Origin: Deltaproteobacteria bacterium
GTDB lineage: Bacteria; Desulfobacterota; WTBG01; CAIYCZ01; CAIRTM01
NCBI GenBank assembly: GCA_024276465.1
Contig: JAJRXD010000025.1
Span: 1 to 64,000 of the forward strand
Direction: 5' to 3'
Length of the DNA: 64,000 nt
In this document: piece by piece, positions 8,002 to 17,410 of the stretch
Numbering within the stretch: position 1 is the first letter of the stretch
Layout of the letters: every line of letters begins with the position of its first letter
The notes under the pieces: model-generated
What the model saw: only the letters and a program-made list of their open reading frames with translations
What the model was told of the DNA's origin: nothing
The model's database searches: none
Position numbers and translations under genes: made by a program

Positions 8002-9765
8002 ATGGCTTATGATGCAACAAAAATGCAGGATTGGCAGATTTCTGAGGCAGCTGAAGAGAATATGCCCACACATGAAGAATGGCGCGAAAAACTGTCTCTT
8101 GAAAAGGACGAATTCATGCCCGTGGGAAGGCTTGCCAAACTTGATTTTCTGAAGATAATAGAACGCCTTAAGGACAGGCCGGACGGCAAATATGTTGAGG
8201 TAACAGCAATTACTCCAACGCCCCTTGGAGAGGGTAAAAGCACAACCTCTGTAGGCCTTATGGAGGGTCTTGGTAAACGGGGCAGGAATGTGGGCGGATG
8301 TCTTCGCCAGCCATCGGGCGGGCCAACCATGAATGTTAAAGGTACTGCTGCAGGAGGCGGAAATGCTCTTCTCATCCCCATGACAGAATTTTCCCTTGGC
8401 CTCACCGGGGACATAAACGACATTGCAAATGCACACAACCTTGCCATGGTGGCACTGACCGCGAGGATGCAGCACGAGAGGAACTATAATGATGAACAGC
8501 TGCAGAGGCTCACGGGCATGCGTCGGCTTGATGTTGATCCAACACGGGTTGAAATGGGATGGGTGCTTGATTTTTGCGCACAGAGCCTTCGAAATATTAT
8601 AATAGGAATTGGCGGACGTTATGACGGATACACAATGCAGTCCAAATTTGGAATTACTGTTGGCTCTGAATGCATGGCTATTCTTTCCATTATTAAAGAT
8701 CTTGCGGATTTGAGACAGCGCCTTGATAATATTACAGTGGCTTTTGACAAAAGCGGCAAACCAGTCACGACAGGAGATCTGGAGGTGGGTGGTGCCATGA
8801 CAGCATGGATGAGAAACACTATTAATCCAACCCTTATGTGTACGGCCGAGTATCAGCCCTGCATGGTTCATGCCGGCCCTTTTGCCAATATTGCAGTGGG
8901 CCAGTCTTCAATCATTGCCGACAGGATCGGCCTGAAGATGTTTGACTATCATGTGACCGAGAGTGGTTTTGCTGCAGACATAGGCTTTGAAAAATTCTGG
9001 AACGTCAAAAGCCGTTTCAGTGGCTTAAAACCACATGTCTCGGTTCTGACAACCACTATTCGGGCGCTTGAAATGCACGGTGGCGGGCCAAGGGTTGTAC
9101 CGGGAATTGCCCTGCCCGAAGAGTATACAAAAGAAAACCTGGGTCTTCTTGAAAAAGGTCTGGTAAACATGATCCACCACATTAACACTATCCGCAAATC
9201 AGGTATTAACCCTGTTGTATGCATCAACTCTTTTCAGACAGATACAGACGCTGAGATCGAGATGGTAAGAAAAGCAGCAGAAGCAGCCGGAGCGCGCTGT
9301 GCAAAGTCAACCCACTGGGCAGATGGAGGTGACGGGGCTCTTGAGTTAGCTGATGCTGTAATAGAGGCTTGTGAAGAGGAAAATGAATTTAAATTCCTCT
9401 ATCCCCTTGAGATGAAGCTGCGGGACAGAGTGGATATAATTGCCAGGGAAGTTTACGGAGCAGACGGTGTTTCGTGGTCAGCTGATGCTGAAAACAAGGC
9501 AAAGATGCTTGAAAAAGACCCGCAGTACGCAGACTTTGCAACCATGATGGTTAAGACCCACCTGAGCCTTACCCATGATCCAACCCTTAAAGGTGTGCCA
9601 GCAGGATGGACGCTCCCCATACGGGATATTCTTATATACTCCGGCGCAAAATTTTTATGTCCCTGTGCAGGAACAATAAGCCTGATGCCTGGAACCGGGT
9701 CAAATCCAGCGCTCAGAAGAGTAGATGTTGATGTAAAGACAGGAAAAGTATCCGGCCTGTTTTAA
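8002..9765 (+). CDS. fhs: Formate--tetrahydrofolate ligase
   Basis: 587 residues; ATG at 8002 with AAAGGGG seven bases upstream (an in-frame TTG at 7996 is ignored). It joins formate to THF with ATP, giving 10-formyl-THF, the entry step of the methyl branch of the Wood-Ljungdahl pathway (reversed in acetate oxidisers). The N10-formyl-THF synthetase P-loop [12 protein letters not shown] is at residues ~71-82, with the conserved [12 protein letters not shown] and GLTGDINDI segments after it. It is slightly longer than the ~557 residues of clostridial enzymes because of an N-terminal extension. It is the first gene of a co-directional array ending near 29.0 kb. Confidence 0.97.
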   Translation: MAYDATKMQDWQISEAAEENMPTHEEWREKLSLEKDEFMPVGRLAKLDFLKIIERLKDRPDGKYVEVTAITPTPLGEGKSTTSVGLMEGLGKRGRNVGGCLRQPSGGPTMNVKGTAAGGGNALLIPMTEFSLGLTGDINDIANAHNLAMVALTARMQHERNYNDEQLQRLTGMRRLDVDPTRVEMGWVLDFCAQSLRNIIIGIGGRYDGYTMQSKFGITVGSECMAILSIIKDLADLRQRLDNITVAFDKSGKPVTTGDLEVGGAMTAWMRNTINPTLMCTAEYQPCMVHAGPFANIAVGQSSIIADRIGLKMFDYHVTESGFAADIGFEKFWNVKSRFSGLKPHVSVLTTTIRALEMHGGGPRVVPGIALPEEYTKENLGLLEKGLVNMIHHINTIRKSGINPVVCINSFQTDTDAEIEMVRKAAEAAGARCAKSTHWADGGDGALELADAVIEACEEENEFKFLYPLEMKLRDRVDIIAREVYGADGVSWSADAENKAKMLEKDPQYADFATMMVKTHLSLTHDPTLKGVPAGWTLPIRDILIYSGAKFLCPCAGTISLMPGTGSNPALRRVDVDVKTGKVSGLF

Positions 9766-9889
9766 AAAAGTTTAACTTCTACAGGTGTTTCGTTTATCCC
9801 CTACCCCTGCATTGATGTGCGGGGCAGCCGAGAACCCTGTCCCTCTGAGGGGACGAGGGAACAAGGTGAGTGAAAACCGGAAAAATATA

Positions 9890-11869
9890 ATGGACAAGGT
9901 TACAGTACACTTTTTACCCGCAGATAAAAAAATTACTGCTGCTAAGGGCACTACCCTTATTGACGCGGCCATGGATGCGGGAGTGCATATTAATGCTGCC
10001 TGCGGTGGTGAAGGGGCATGCGGGAAATGCCGTGTAATTATTACTTCCGGCGATGTGGAATGTAAAGACTGCAGCAAGATCCCTCCGGAAGACTATAAAA
10101 AGGGATACCGGCTTGCATGCCAGACAGTTGTCAGGGGTGATGCTGAGATTTTTGTACCGGAGGAATCTCAGCTTGATACAACAGCAGTAAAGGGAGCAAA
10201 GGATGTTAAGCATGACGGCAGGCATATAGTTTCTCAGGAGATTGAGAAGCTGGTCAGTGGTGCGTGGTACAACCCGGCACTGAAAAAATTTACTGTTGCA
10301 ATTGATCCCCCTACACTGAGTGACAACACAAGTGACCTTTCAAGGCTCCTCAGAGCGCTCAAACAACAGCACAACCTTGACAATGTTTCAACTGATTTTC
10401 TTCTTCTTAAAAGGCTTTCCAGAATCTTAAGGGAAGCAGAATGGAAAGTCACAGTGACAATAGTGCAGACCAGAATGGAATCGCAGTTAGGTGAGCACCA
10501 GTTGCGCGGATCACGGCTTCCCAAAATGATTAATGTTGAACCCGGAGAGACAACTGACAGGCATTATTCGATTGTTATGGACATTGGTACAACATCGCTG
10601 TGGGGCCAGCTTCTGGACCTTAACAGCAGGCAGTCACTGGCAGAGGCCTCGGAGTATAACCCGCAGATAAGTTTCGGAGATGATGTTATTTCCCGAATCG
10701 TTTATTCCCAGAAGAATGACGGGCTTAAAAAGCTTCAGGAAACGGTTGTCGGGGGCCTGAATAAAATAATTAATGATCTTATTCAAAAAACAGGTGTGGA
10801 AAGGAACCATATATCTCACATTACTGCTGCAGGAAATACGGTAATGACACACCTGCTTGTCGGTCTTGACCCGAAATACATCAGAGAGGCCCCGTATACT
10901 CCTGTCTGCAATTTTGCTCCCCCTGTGAGGGCCACAAGAATCGGGCTGGATGTTGCTGACTATGTATATATTTACACATTTCCATCTGTTGCAAGTTATG
11001 TTGGCGGTGATATAGTCTCAGGGGTTCTGAGCTCCGGAATGTACCAGAGAAAGGAATTAACCCTTTATATTGACATAGGCACCAACGGCGAAATCGTGGT
11101 GGGCAATTCCGAATGGCTGATGACTGCTTCATGTTCTGCCGGACCGGCTTTTGAGGGAGGAGGCCTTAAGTGCGGAATGAGGGCTACAGCCGGTGCTATT
11201 GAGAGGTTCAGTATTAATCATGATACACTTGAGCCAATGGTTATGACTATCGGTAAGGTCAAGGCCAAAGGCATCTGCGGTTCGGGTGCGATTAATATAC
11301 TTGCTGAATTTCTTAAAACAGGCGTGATAGATCAAAACGGAAAGTTCAACCAGGGATGTTCTACGAAACGAATCAGGCAGACTCAGGATGGTGTCGAATA
11401 TGTGCTTGTATATAAGGAGGAGACAGGGGCGCGGGAGGATGTGGTTATAACAGAGCCGGATATGGATAACCTGATACGTGCAAAGGCAGCCATGTTTGCA
11501 GGTTACCAGTGCCTTCTTGACAAGGTTGGCCTTACATTTAAAGATCTTGATCAGGTAATAATTGCAGGAGCTTTTGGCGATTTCATAGATCTTGATGAGG
11601 CTGTTACCATAGGGCTTTTGCCGGAAATCCCGAAGGAAAAATATTTTTTCATTGGTAACGGGTCCCTGCTTGGAGCCAAGCTGATCTGTCTTTCCAATTA
11701 ACTTCTGGACGACGGGGAACGAATTGCAAAGAAGATGACCAATATTGAATTGAGTGAGGATCATTCTTTTATGGACAAGTATGTGGCTGGTATTTTTCTT
11801 CCTCATACTGATGCATCCCTGTTTCCTGAAGTAATTAAGAGAATTGCTGAAAAAGGAAAAAAATGTTAA
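9890..11869 (+). pseudogene. acsV: Corrinoid protein reductive activator (RACo/AcsV) interrupted by an in-frame TAA
   Basis: N-terminal 2Fe-2S ferredoxin domain (CGGEGACGKC, later C near residue 80) followed by an ASKHA ATPase domain (MDIGTTSLWG; YIDIGTNGEIV; ICGSGAIN). This is the enzyme that re-reduces Co(II) of the corrinoid Fe-S protein. The frame from ATG 9890 is open for 603 codons, then has TAA at 11699-11701. The same frame continues for 55 further sense codons (LLDDGERIAKKMTN ... FLPHTDASLFPEV) to TAA at 11867. The downstream part is recognisably the normal RACo C-terminus, so the stop is internal. A truncated 603-aa protein may still be made. GTG at 9866, after GAGGGA, is an alternative start. 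Confidence 0.85.
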
Positions 11870-11888
11870 GCAGATGTGTGTTGAAAAA

Positions 11889-12665
11889 ATGAGTACCATC
11901 GTAGCTGTTGCAGGAAAAGGCGGTACAGGGAAGACAACAGTTGCAGGTCTTTTAATTCGATACCTGCAGCAAAACAGCCAAACCCCCATACTGGCTGTAG
12001 ATGCGGACCCTGATTCCAATCTTCCTGAAGCCCTGGGAATGACGGGTGAAAAAACAGTTGGAACAATAGGCAGGACCAGAGAAGATTTTTTTGTTAACAG
12101 AGGACAGGTGCCGGCAGGCATGCCTAAAGAAGCCTATCTGGAGCTTAAACTGAGCCAGGTTCTGGTTGAGGCAAAAGATATTGATCTGATGGTTATGGGC
12201 CGTCCGGAAGGCGCTGGATGTTACTGTTATATAAATAATGTTTTGAGAAAACACCTGGAGATTCTTGGTAAAAATTATCCTTATGTTATAATAGATAATG
12301 AGGCGGGGCTGGAGCACCTGAGCCGTCGCACTGCCCAGGACATAGATTTTCTGGTAATTGTTTCCGATTACTCCCTGAATGGTCTTCGGGCGTCAGTACG
12401 GATTAAAAAGCTTTCAGATGAAATGAAGCTTAATGTTAAGGCCCACTGTCTTATTATTAACTGCGCACCGGAATCTGTATCGCCCCGCTTTTTGGAAGAG
12501 GTGGATAAAACAGGGCTTCCCCTTTTAGGCTTTATGCCTGAAGACAAGACAGTGCCACAGTATGATATCGAGAGAAAACCGCTGATCAGCATGCCAGATG
12601 ATTCACCGGTTGTTACAGCCATTAACCCGATAGCCATCAAGATTTTTCAGGAAGGAAAACAGTAA
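11889..12665 (+). CDS. cooC: CO dehydrogenase maturation ATPase CooC
   Basis: 258 residues from ATG 11889 (ATG 11874 is a possible earlier start). MinD/ParA-type ATPase with deviant Walker A GKGGTGKTT at residues ~8-16 and the metal-binding CXC motif of CooC (Cys111-Tyr-Cys113 in GCYCYIN), plus AVDADPDSNL near residue 40. CooC inserts nickel into the C-cluster of CO dehydrogenase, and AcsF does the same for acetyl-CoA synthase. Which target applies here is not decided by sequence. It lies directly behind acsV and before the CODH/ACS structural genes. Confidence 0.9.
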   Translation: MSTIVAVAGKGGTGKTTVAGLLIRYLQQNSQTPILAVDADPDSNLPEALGMTGEKTVGTIGRTREDFFVNRGQVPAGMPKEAYLELKLSQVLVEAKDIDLMVMGRPEGAGCYCYINNVLRKHLEILGKNYPYVIIDNEAGLEHLSRRTAQDIDFLVIVSDYSLNGLRASVRIKKLSDEMKLNVKAHCLIINCAPESVSPRFLEEVDKTGLPLLGFMPEDKTVPQYDIERKPLISMPDDSPVVTAINPIAIKIFQEGKQ

Positions 12666-12689
12666 AATTCAAACCGCAAAATTTATGCG

Positions 12690-12840
12690 TCAACCCTGAT
12701 GCAGTTGTAAAAAGTCAGGAAACAGGCGACAAAGTAAAAAGTTCCAGATACAGGGTTCTCTATATTCAAAAGAAACCCGGATCATTTGGGGAATGGCCGG
12801 GGACGGTAGCGCAACGTATTTTACGAAGTCGTTAAACTTA
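12690..12840. repeat. Decayed copy of a dispersed GTAAAAAGTC / TTTTACGAAGTC repeat
   Basis: The 195-bp cooC-folD gap contains TTGTAAAAAGTC near 12704 and TTTTACGAAGTCG near 12820. These words resemble the inverted ends of the better preserved element at 45574-45716. The gap has no coding frame. Confidence 0.35.
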
Positions 12841-12860
12841 TTACATATAGGAGGATATAA

Positions 12861-13769
12861 ATGACAGCCAAGATTATAAGTGGTAAAGAGGTGGCTCAGC
12901 AAATCAGGGAGGAGCTCAGGCAGGAAGTTGCAGAAATGAAGGAAAAACATGGTGTTGTTCCCGGGCTCATAACTATTCTTGTGGGGGAAAACCCTGCTTC
13001 TGTCAGCTATGTGACTGCAAAGCAGAAAACCTCTCATGATCTGAATTTTTATTCTGTTCAGGATAACCAGCCCGAAGACATTTCAGAGGAAGATTTGCTC
13101 AAGCTCATCGACAAATACAACAATGACCCGAAGGTTCATGGCATTCTTGTTCAACTCCCGCTTCCAAAGCACATTGATGAAAAAAAGGTTTTGAATGCCA
13201 TTGACCCTGATAAGGATGTGGATGGTTTCCATCCTGTAAACGTGGGGCGGCTCATGATAGGAGGTGGTGAGGCAAAATACCTTCCATGCACCCCGGCAGG
13301 TATTCAGGAGTTGATTGTCAGGGCCGGCTATGAGACAGAAGGGGCTGAAGTTGTGGTGGTTGGTCGTTCTAACATTGTGGGAAAGCCCATTGCCAACATC
13401 ATGATGCAGAAAGCAAAAGGGGCTAACTCCACAGTAACTGTTGTACATACCCGCACCAGAGATATGGAGAGCCACTGCAAAAGGGCAGATATTCTAATTG
13501 TTGCAGCTGGTGTCCCCGACCTTGTAAAACCAGAATGGATAAAGCCCGGCGCCTGTGTTATAGATGTGGGTGTAAACAGGGTCGGAGAAAAGATAAGTGA
13601 AAAAACAGGCAGAAAAATTGCCATATTAAAAGGAGATGTTAATTTTGAGGCAGCTAAAGAAATTGCCGGTGCCATAACCCCGGTTCCTGGTGGTGTGGGT
13701 CCCATGACAATTACCATGCTGATGAAAAACACTGTGAAAGCAGCAAAATTTGCAAACAATATTCAGTAA
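12861..13769 (+). CDS. folD: Methylene-THF dehydrogenase / methenyl-THF cyclohydrolase
   Basis: 302 residues, ATG 12861 behind a strong AGGAGG. The bifunctional FolD converts formyl-THF to methenyl- and methylene-THF, so no separate fchA is needed. Visible signatures are the catalytic Tyr/Lys segment SVSYVTAKQKTS (~48-60), VHGILVQLPLP (~93-103), the cofactor-binding VVVVGRSNIVGKPI (~162-175) and PGGVGPMTI at the C-terminus. Length is usual. It is the methyl-branch step between Fhs and MetF in this operon. Confidence 0.97.
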   Translation: MTAKIISGKEVAQQIREELRQEVAEMKEKHGVVPGLITILVGENPASVSYVTAKQKTSHDLNFYSVQDNQPEDISEEDLLKLIDKYNNDPKVHGILVQLPLPKHIDEKKVLNAIDPDKDVDGFHPVNVGRLMIGGGEAKYLPCTPAGIQELIVRAGYETEGAEVVVVGRSNIVGKPIANIMMQKAKGANSTVTVVHTRTRDMESHCKRADILIVAAGVPDLVKPEWIKPGACVIDVGVNRVGEKISEKTGRKIAILKGDVNFEAAKEIAGAITPVPGGVGPMTITMLMKNTVKAAKFANNIQ

Positions 13770-13793
13770 CCAATAATTTTTAGGAGGTGAAAT

Positions 13794-15287
13794 ATGCCAG
13801 TTGATATATCTAAACAGCAGTACACAGGCAGTGTAAAGGCCTTAACTGTTGGTTCCGGGGAAGGAGCCTTAACTGTTGGCGGGGAGACAGCCTTTCCTTT
13901 CTGTACATTTGAGGGAGAAACACCCAACTCGCCAAAAATAGGTATCCAGATTCTGGATTATGCCCCTGATGACTGGGCAGAGGCCTGTCTGGAGCCTTAT
14001 AAAGATGTCGTTGCCGACCCGGTTGCCTGGGCAAAGAAAGCCCAGGATGAATACGGTGCTGATTTTATTCAGCTCTGGCTTAAAAGCACTGATCCCAACG
14101 GCCTGAACAGAAGCGCTGATGAGGCAGCTCAGACTGCAAAGGCTGTTGCAGAGGCTGTTTCAGTACCGCTTCTTGTGTGGGGTACCAATAATGCGGAAAA
14201 GGATGCCGAGGTGCTGAGCAAGGTTGCTGAAGTCTGCGCTGATTACGATATTATGATAGGGCCTGTAAGTGAGGACAACCACAAGCAGTTAGGGGCGCAG
14301 GCCCTGGCGTATAACCTGACGGTTGTGGCAAATACCCCTATTGATATTAATCTTGCGAAGCAGCTTAACATTCTTCTGAATAATCTTGGCGTACCGCTTG
14401 AAAAAATCATTATTGACCCGACAACAGGCGGGCTGGGATATGGACTTGAATATTCTTTTTCTGTCATGGAACGGATCCGCCAGGCAGCATTAACCCAGGA
14501 CGATGAAAAGCTGCAGTGCCCCTTCATCTCCAACCTTGCAGATGAAGTCTGGAAGACCAAAGAGGCCAAAATGCCAACAGACTCACAAATGGGGGATGCT
14601 AAAACCAGGGGCATATTGATGGAGTCTTTAACAGCTACAACACTGCTGAATGCCGGTGCTGACTTGCTTGTCATGCGGCACCCGGAGGCGATTTTGCAGG
14701 TGCGCCAGTATATTTCACAGCTTGGCGGTTTTGAGATGCCCAAATCTGCAAAAAAAGCTGCTGCAAAATCAAAACGCGCAGCTGAAGGAGTTGTGCCAGC
14801 AGCATCCAGAATTGCAGATTCATTAAAAGAAGGCGCACTGTGTGAAGTCGTACAGATTATGGATATGCCTGTTGACCTTGCTCCGGGTCATGCTATTGCC
14901 CTTATAAAGTGTGTCGAGGATGACTCTGCAGGTGATGGCCTTGTGCTTTCTGCAGGCGGATCCGCACTATCTGATGAGACTGTCCGGGGAGAACAGAAAA
15001 CAGAACAGAAGGAAACTGTAAAAGAAGAGTTCAAGCCCGAGAGTGAGTGGACGCCTGTTGAAAACATTACCGGTGACTACGAATATAAACTCGGCAAATC
15101 AAAAGACTTTGCAGGAAAAACAGTTAAACTGATTCAGGACAACTATGATAAAGGACACCCTGAAGAAAAGTTCGACTGGAGAGGCAGGGCCGGGGACAGG
15201 GAGGAAATGCTGAGGCAGGTAACAACCAGCCTGCACTACTGGTATGGTGAAGGCTATGGAAGTGAAAAGAGGAAGAAACCTGCTTAA
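13794..15287 (+). CDS. acsD: Corrinoid/iron-sulfur protein small subunit (CFeSP beta/delta)
   Basis: 497 residues with AGGAGGTGAAAT ahead of the ATG. The first ~320 residues are the TIM-barrel small subunit of the corrinoid Fe-S protein (GADFIQLWLKSTDP; IIIDPTTGGLGYG; ADLLVMRHPEA). AcsD pairs with AcsC to hold the cobamide that carries the methyl group between AcsE and acetyl-CoA synthase. A further ~175 residues follow. They begin with an Ala/Lys-rich linker (KSAKKAAAKSKRAAEG, ~315-330) and include an MDMPVDLAPGHAIALIKC segment and an acidic tail. The single-domain clostridial protein is ~320 aa, so this extension is notable. The gene lies 24 bp after folD. Confidence 0.93.
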   Translation: MPVDISKQQYTGSVKALTVGSGEGALTVGGETAFPFCTFEGETPNSPKIGIQILDYAPDDWAEACLEPYKDVVADPVAWAKKAQDEYGADFIQLWLKSTDPNGLNRSADEAAQTAKAVAEAVSVPLLVWGTNNAEKDAEVLSKVAEVCADYDIMIGPVSEDNHKQLGAQALAYNLTVVANTPIDINLAKQLNILLNNLGVPLEKIIIDPTTGGLGYGLEYSFSVMERIRQAALTQDDEKLQCPFISNLADEVWKTKEAKMPTDSQMGDAKTRGILMESLTATTLLNAGADLLVMRHPEAILQVRQYISQLGGFEMPKSAKKAAAKSKRAAEGVVPAASRIADSLKEGALCEVVQIMDMPVDLAPGHAIALIKCVEDDSAGDGLVLSAGGSALSDETVRGEQKTEQKETVKEEFKPESEWTPVENITGDYEYKLGKSKDFAGKTVKLIQDNYDKGHPEEKFDWRGRAGDREEMLRQVTTSLHYWYGEGYGSEKRKKPA

Positions 15288-15380
15288 GCAGTGTTCCATT
15301 CTTTATTAAACAAACAGGGGTGTTAAAACAAGAAATTGGGTTCATGATTGAAGCCCATTGCCCATGGAGGAAAAATCAAT

Positions 15381-17342
15381 ATGGCTAAAAAAGCAAGTGA
15401 AGATAAAATATTAACGAGCTGTGGGGGAACTCAGCAGATGATAGATCTGGCGCGCAAGGAGGGTATACCTACGGTGTTTGACAGAGCAGCTACCATGAAG
15501 CCCTGTCCCATAGGGGCAGAGGGGAGCTGCTGCAAGAACTGCGGTATGGGCCCATGCCGGGTTCCGCCATCAAAGAAGGAGGGGGAGCCGGCAAAGGTTG
15601 GCCTGTGCGGAGCAACTGCGGAGACTATATCAGCCAGGAACTTTGCACTAATGGTAGCAGCAGGCTCTGCTGCTCACTCGGATCATGGCCGTGGAGTAGC
15701 AGAGGTTTTTCTGCTGGCTGCAAAGGGAGAGATTCCGGGCTATGGGATAAAGGATGAACAAAAACTGATACAGCTGGGTCTGGACTTCGACCTTGATGTT
15801 GAGAATATGGAGATGAAGGAACTGGCAATCAAAGTGGGGGAGCTGTGTGTAGGCCAGTTTGGAAAGCAGGAGGGAGAGCTTGTATTTGTCAAGAGGGCAC
15901 CGCTTAAAAGGCAGGAGCTGTGGCGTAAAAACAACATGGTTCCGAGGGGTATTGACCGGGAAGTTGTGGAACTGATGCATCGCACGCATATGGGAGTGGA
16001 TCAGGATTACAAAAACATTACGACCCAGGCAGCAAGGGCAGCCCTTGCAGATGGCTGGGGTGGAGCGATGATTGCTACCGAGCTGCAGGATATAATGTTC
16101 GGAACCCCGGTGCCGACCACGGGATACATTAATCTGGGTGTCCTGGAAAAAGATAAGGTAAATATCATTGTTCACGGGCATGAGCCGCTCCTGTCAGAGA
16201 TGATCGTTGTAGCCTGTCAGGACCCGGAAATGCATGCTTTGGCAAAGGAAAAGGGCGCAGATGGAATCAATCTGGCTGGCATGTGCTGTACTGCAAACGA
16301 GATACTGATGCGCCACGGAATCCCCATTGCCGGCAACTTCCTCCAGCAGGAGCTTGCAATTATGACCGGTGTGCTGGATGCAATGGTGGTTGATGTGCAG
16401 TGTATTATGCAGGCAATACAAAAAACATCTGAGAGTTATCACACAGAGGTAATAACAACCTCGCCTAAAGCAAAGATGGAAGGTGCAAAGCATATACAGT
16501 TTGAAGAGCACGATCCGGTAAACACGGCCAAGCAGATTGTGAAGGCGGCCATAGAGAACTATACAAACCGTAAGGGAAAAGTAAATATTCCCAAGGTTAA
16601 GGAAGAGATGGTGGTTGGGTTTTCCCATGAGACTATCAATTATCTTCTTGGCGGAACTTTCCGGGCATCCTACAAGCCCCTGAATGACAATATAATCGGA
16701 GGCAGGATAAGAGGCATAGCAGGAGTTGTCGGATGTAACAATGCGCGGGATGTGGATGATGAGGTTCACCTGACCTTAATCAGGGAGCTGATAAAAAATG
16801 ACGTAATTGTACTTACAACCGGCTGTGTTGCCATGGCATGCGGCAAGGCAGGCCTGCTTGTTCCTGAAGCATCTAAATATTGCGGAACAGGCCTGGCAGA
16901 GGTGTGTGAAACAGTGGGAATACCGCCTATTCTGCATATGGGAGCTTGTGTGGATAACAGCAGGATACTGATTGCAGCAACTGCCGTGGTAAAAGAGGGA
17001 GGACTTGGTGATGATATTTCCGACCTGCCGGCAGCTGGAGCAGCGCCAGCCTGGATGAGTGAAAAAGCAATAGCAATCGGCCATTATTTTGTGGCCTCAG
17101 GAGTATATACTCTGTTCGGCACAACCTTTCCTACTACAGGCAGCAAGAAATATACTGATTATCTGTTTAAGGATCTTGAAGAAGAATGGGGAGGCAAATG
17201 GGATTTTGAACCTGACCCGCTTAAGATGGCAAAAAAGATGATAGACCATATCGATAAAAAGCGCAAAGCCCTTGGTATTGACAAGGCGCGCGAAAGGGTT
17301 CTCATGGATATGGAAATGAGAAGAGAGCTTGATGCTGTTTAA
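15381..17342 (+). CDS. acsA: CO dehydrogenase catalytic subunit
   Basis: 653 residues; ATG 15381 with GGAGG upstream (an upstream in-frame start at 15348 is less likely). It is a CooS/AcsA-type Ni-Fe-S carbon monoxide dehydrogenase that interconverts CO2 and CO at the C-cluster. N-terminal cysteines for the B and D clusters are in CPIGAEGSCCKNCGMGPC (residues ~38-55). Other family segments are HSDHGRGVAEV, GINLAGMCCTANE, GVVGCNNARDV and TTGCVAMACGKAG. It forms the bifunctional complex with AcsB encoded next. Length and motif order are normal. Confidence 0.97.
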   Translation: MAKKASEDKILTSCGGTQQMIDLARKEGIPTVFDRAATMKPCPIGAEGSCCKNCGMGPCRVPPSKKEGEPAKVGLCGATAETISARNFALMVAAGSAAHSDHGRGVAEVFLLAAKGEIPGYGIKDEQKLIQLGLDFDLDVENMEMKELAIKVGELCVGQFGKQEGELVFVKRAPLKRQELWRKNNMVPRGIDREVVELMHRTHMGVDQDYKNITTQAARAALADGWGGAMIATELQDIMFGTPVPTTGYINLGVLEKDKVNIIVHGHEPLLSEMIVVACQDPEMHALAKEKGADGINLAGMCCTANEILMRHGIPIAGNFLQQELAIMTGVLDAMVVDVQCIMQAIQKTSESYHTEVITTSPKAKMEGAKHIQFEEHDPVNTAKQIVKAAIENYTNRKGKVNIPKVKEEMVVGFSHETINYLLGGTFRASYKPLNDNIIGGRIRGIAGVVGCNNARDVDDEVHLTLIRELIKNDVIVLTTGCVAMACGKAGLLVPEASKYCGTGLAEVCETVGIPPILHMGACVDNSRILIAATAVVKEGGLGDDISDLPAAGAAPAWMSEKAIAIGHYFVASGVYTLFGTTFPTTGSKKYTDYLFKDLEEEWGGKWDFEPDPLKMAKKMIDHIDKKRKALGIDKARERVLMDMEMRRELDAV

Positions 17343-17410
17343 CACGATGAAAAAATTCTTCTGTTGTAATTAAAAATAAAACAGTAAACCCTTAAGAAGG
17401 AGATAAAAAA

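Noticed and set aside
7972-8871. Long minus-strand frame opposite fhs (299 codons)
   Set aside because: It is antisense to a well-matched fhs, has no ribosome site and no recognisable product; a shadow frame.
11129-12121. Minus-strand 330-codon frame opposite acsV/cooC
   Set aside because: Composition is that of reverse-complemented coding DNA; both sense genes are well supported.
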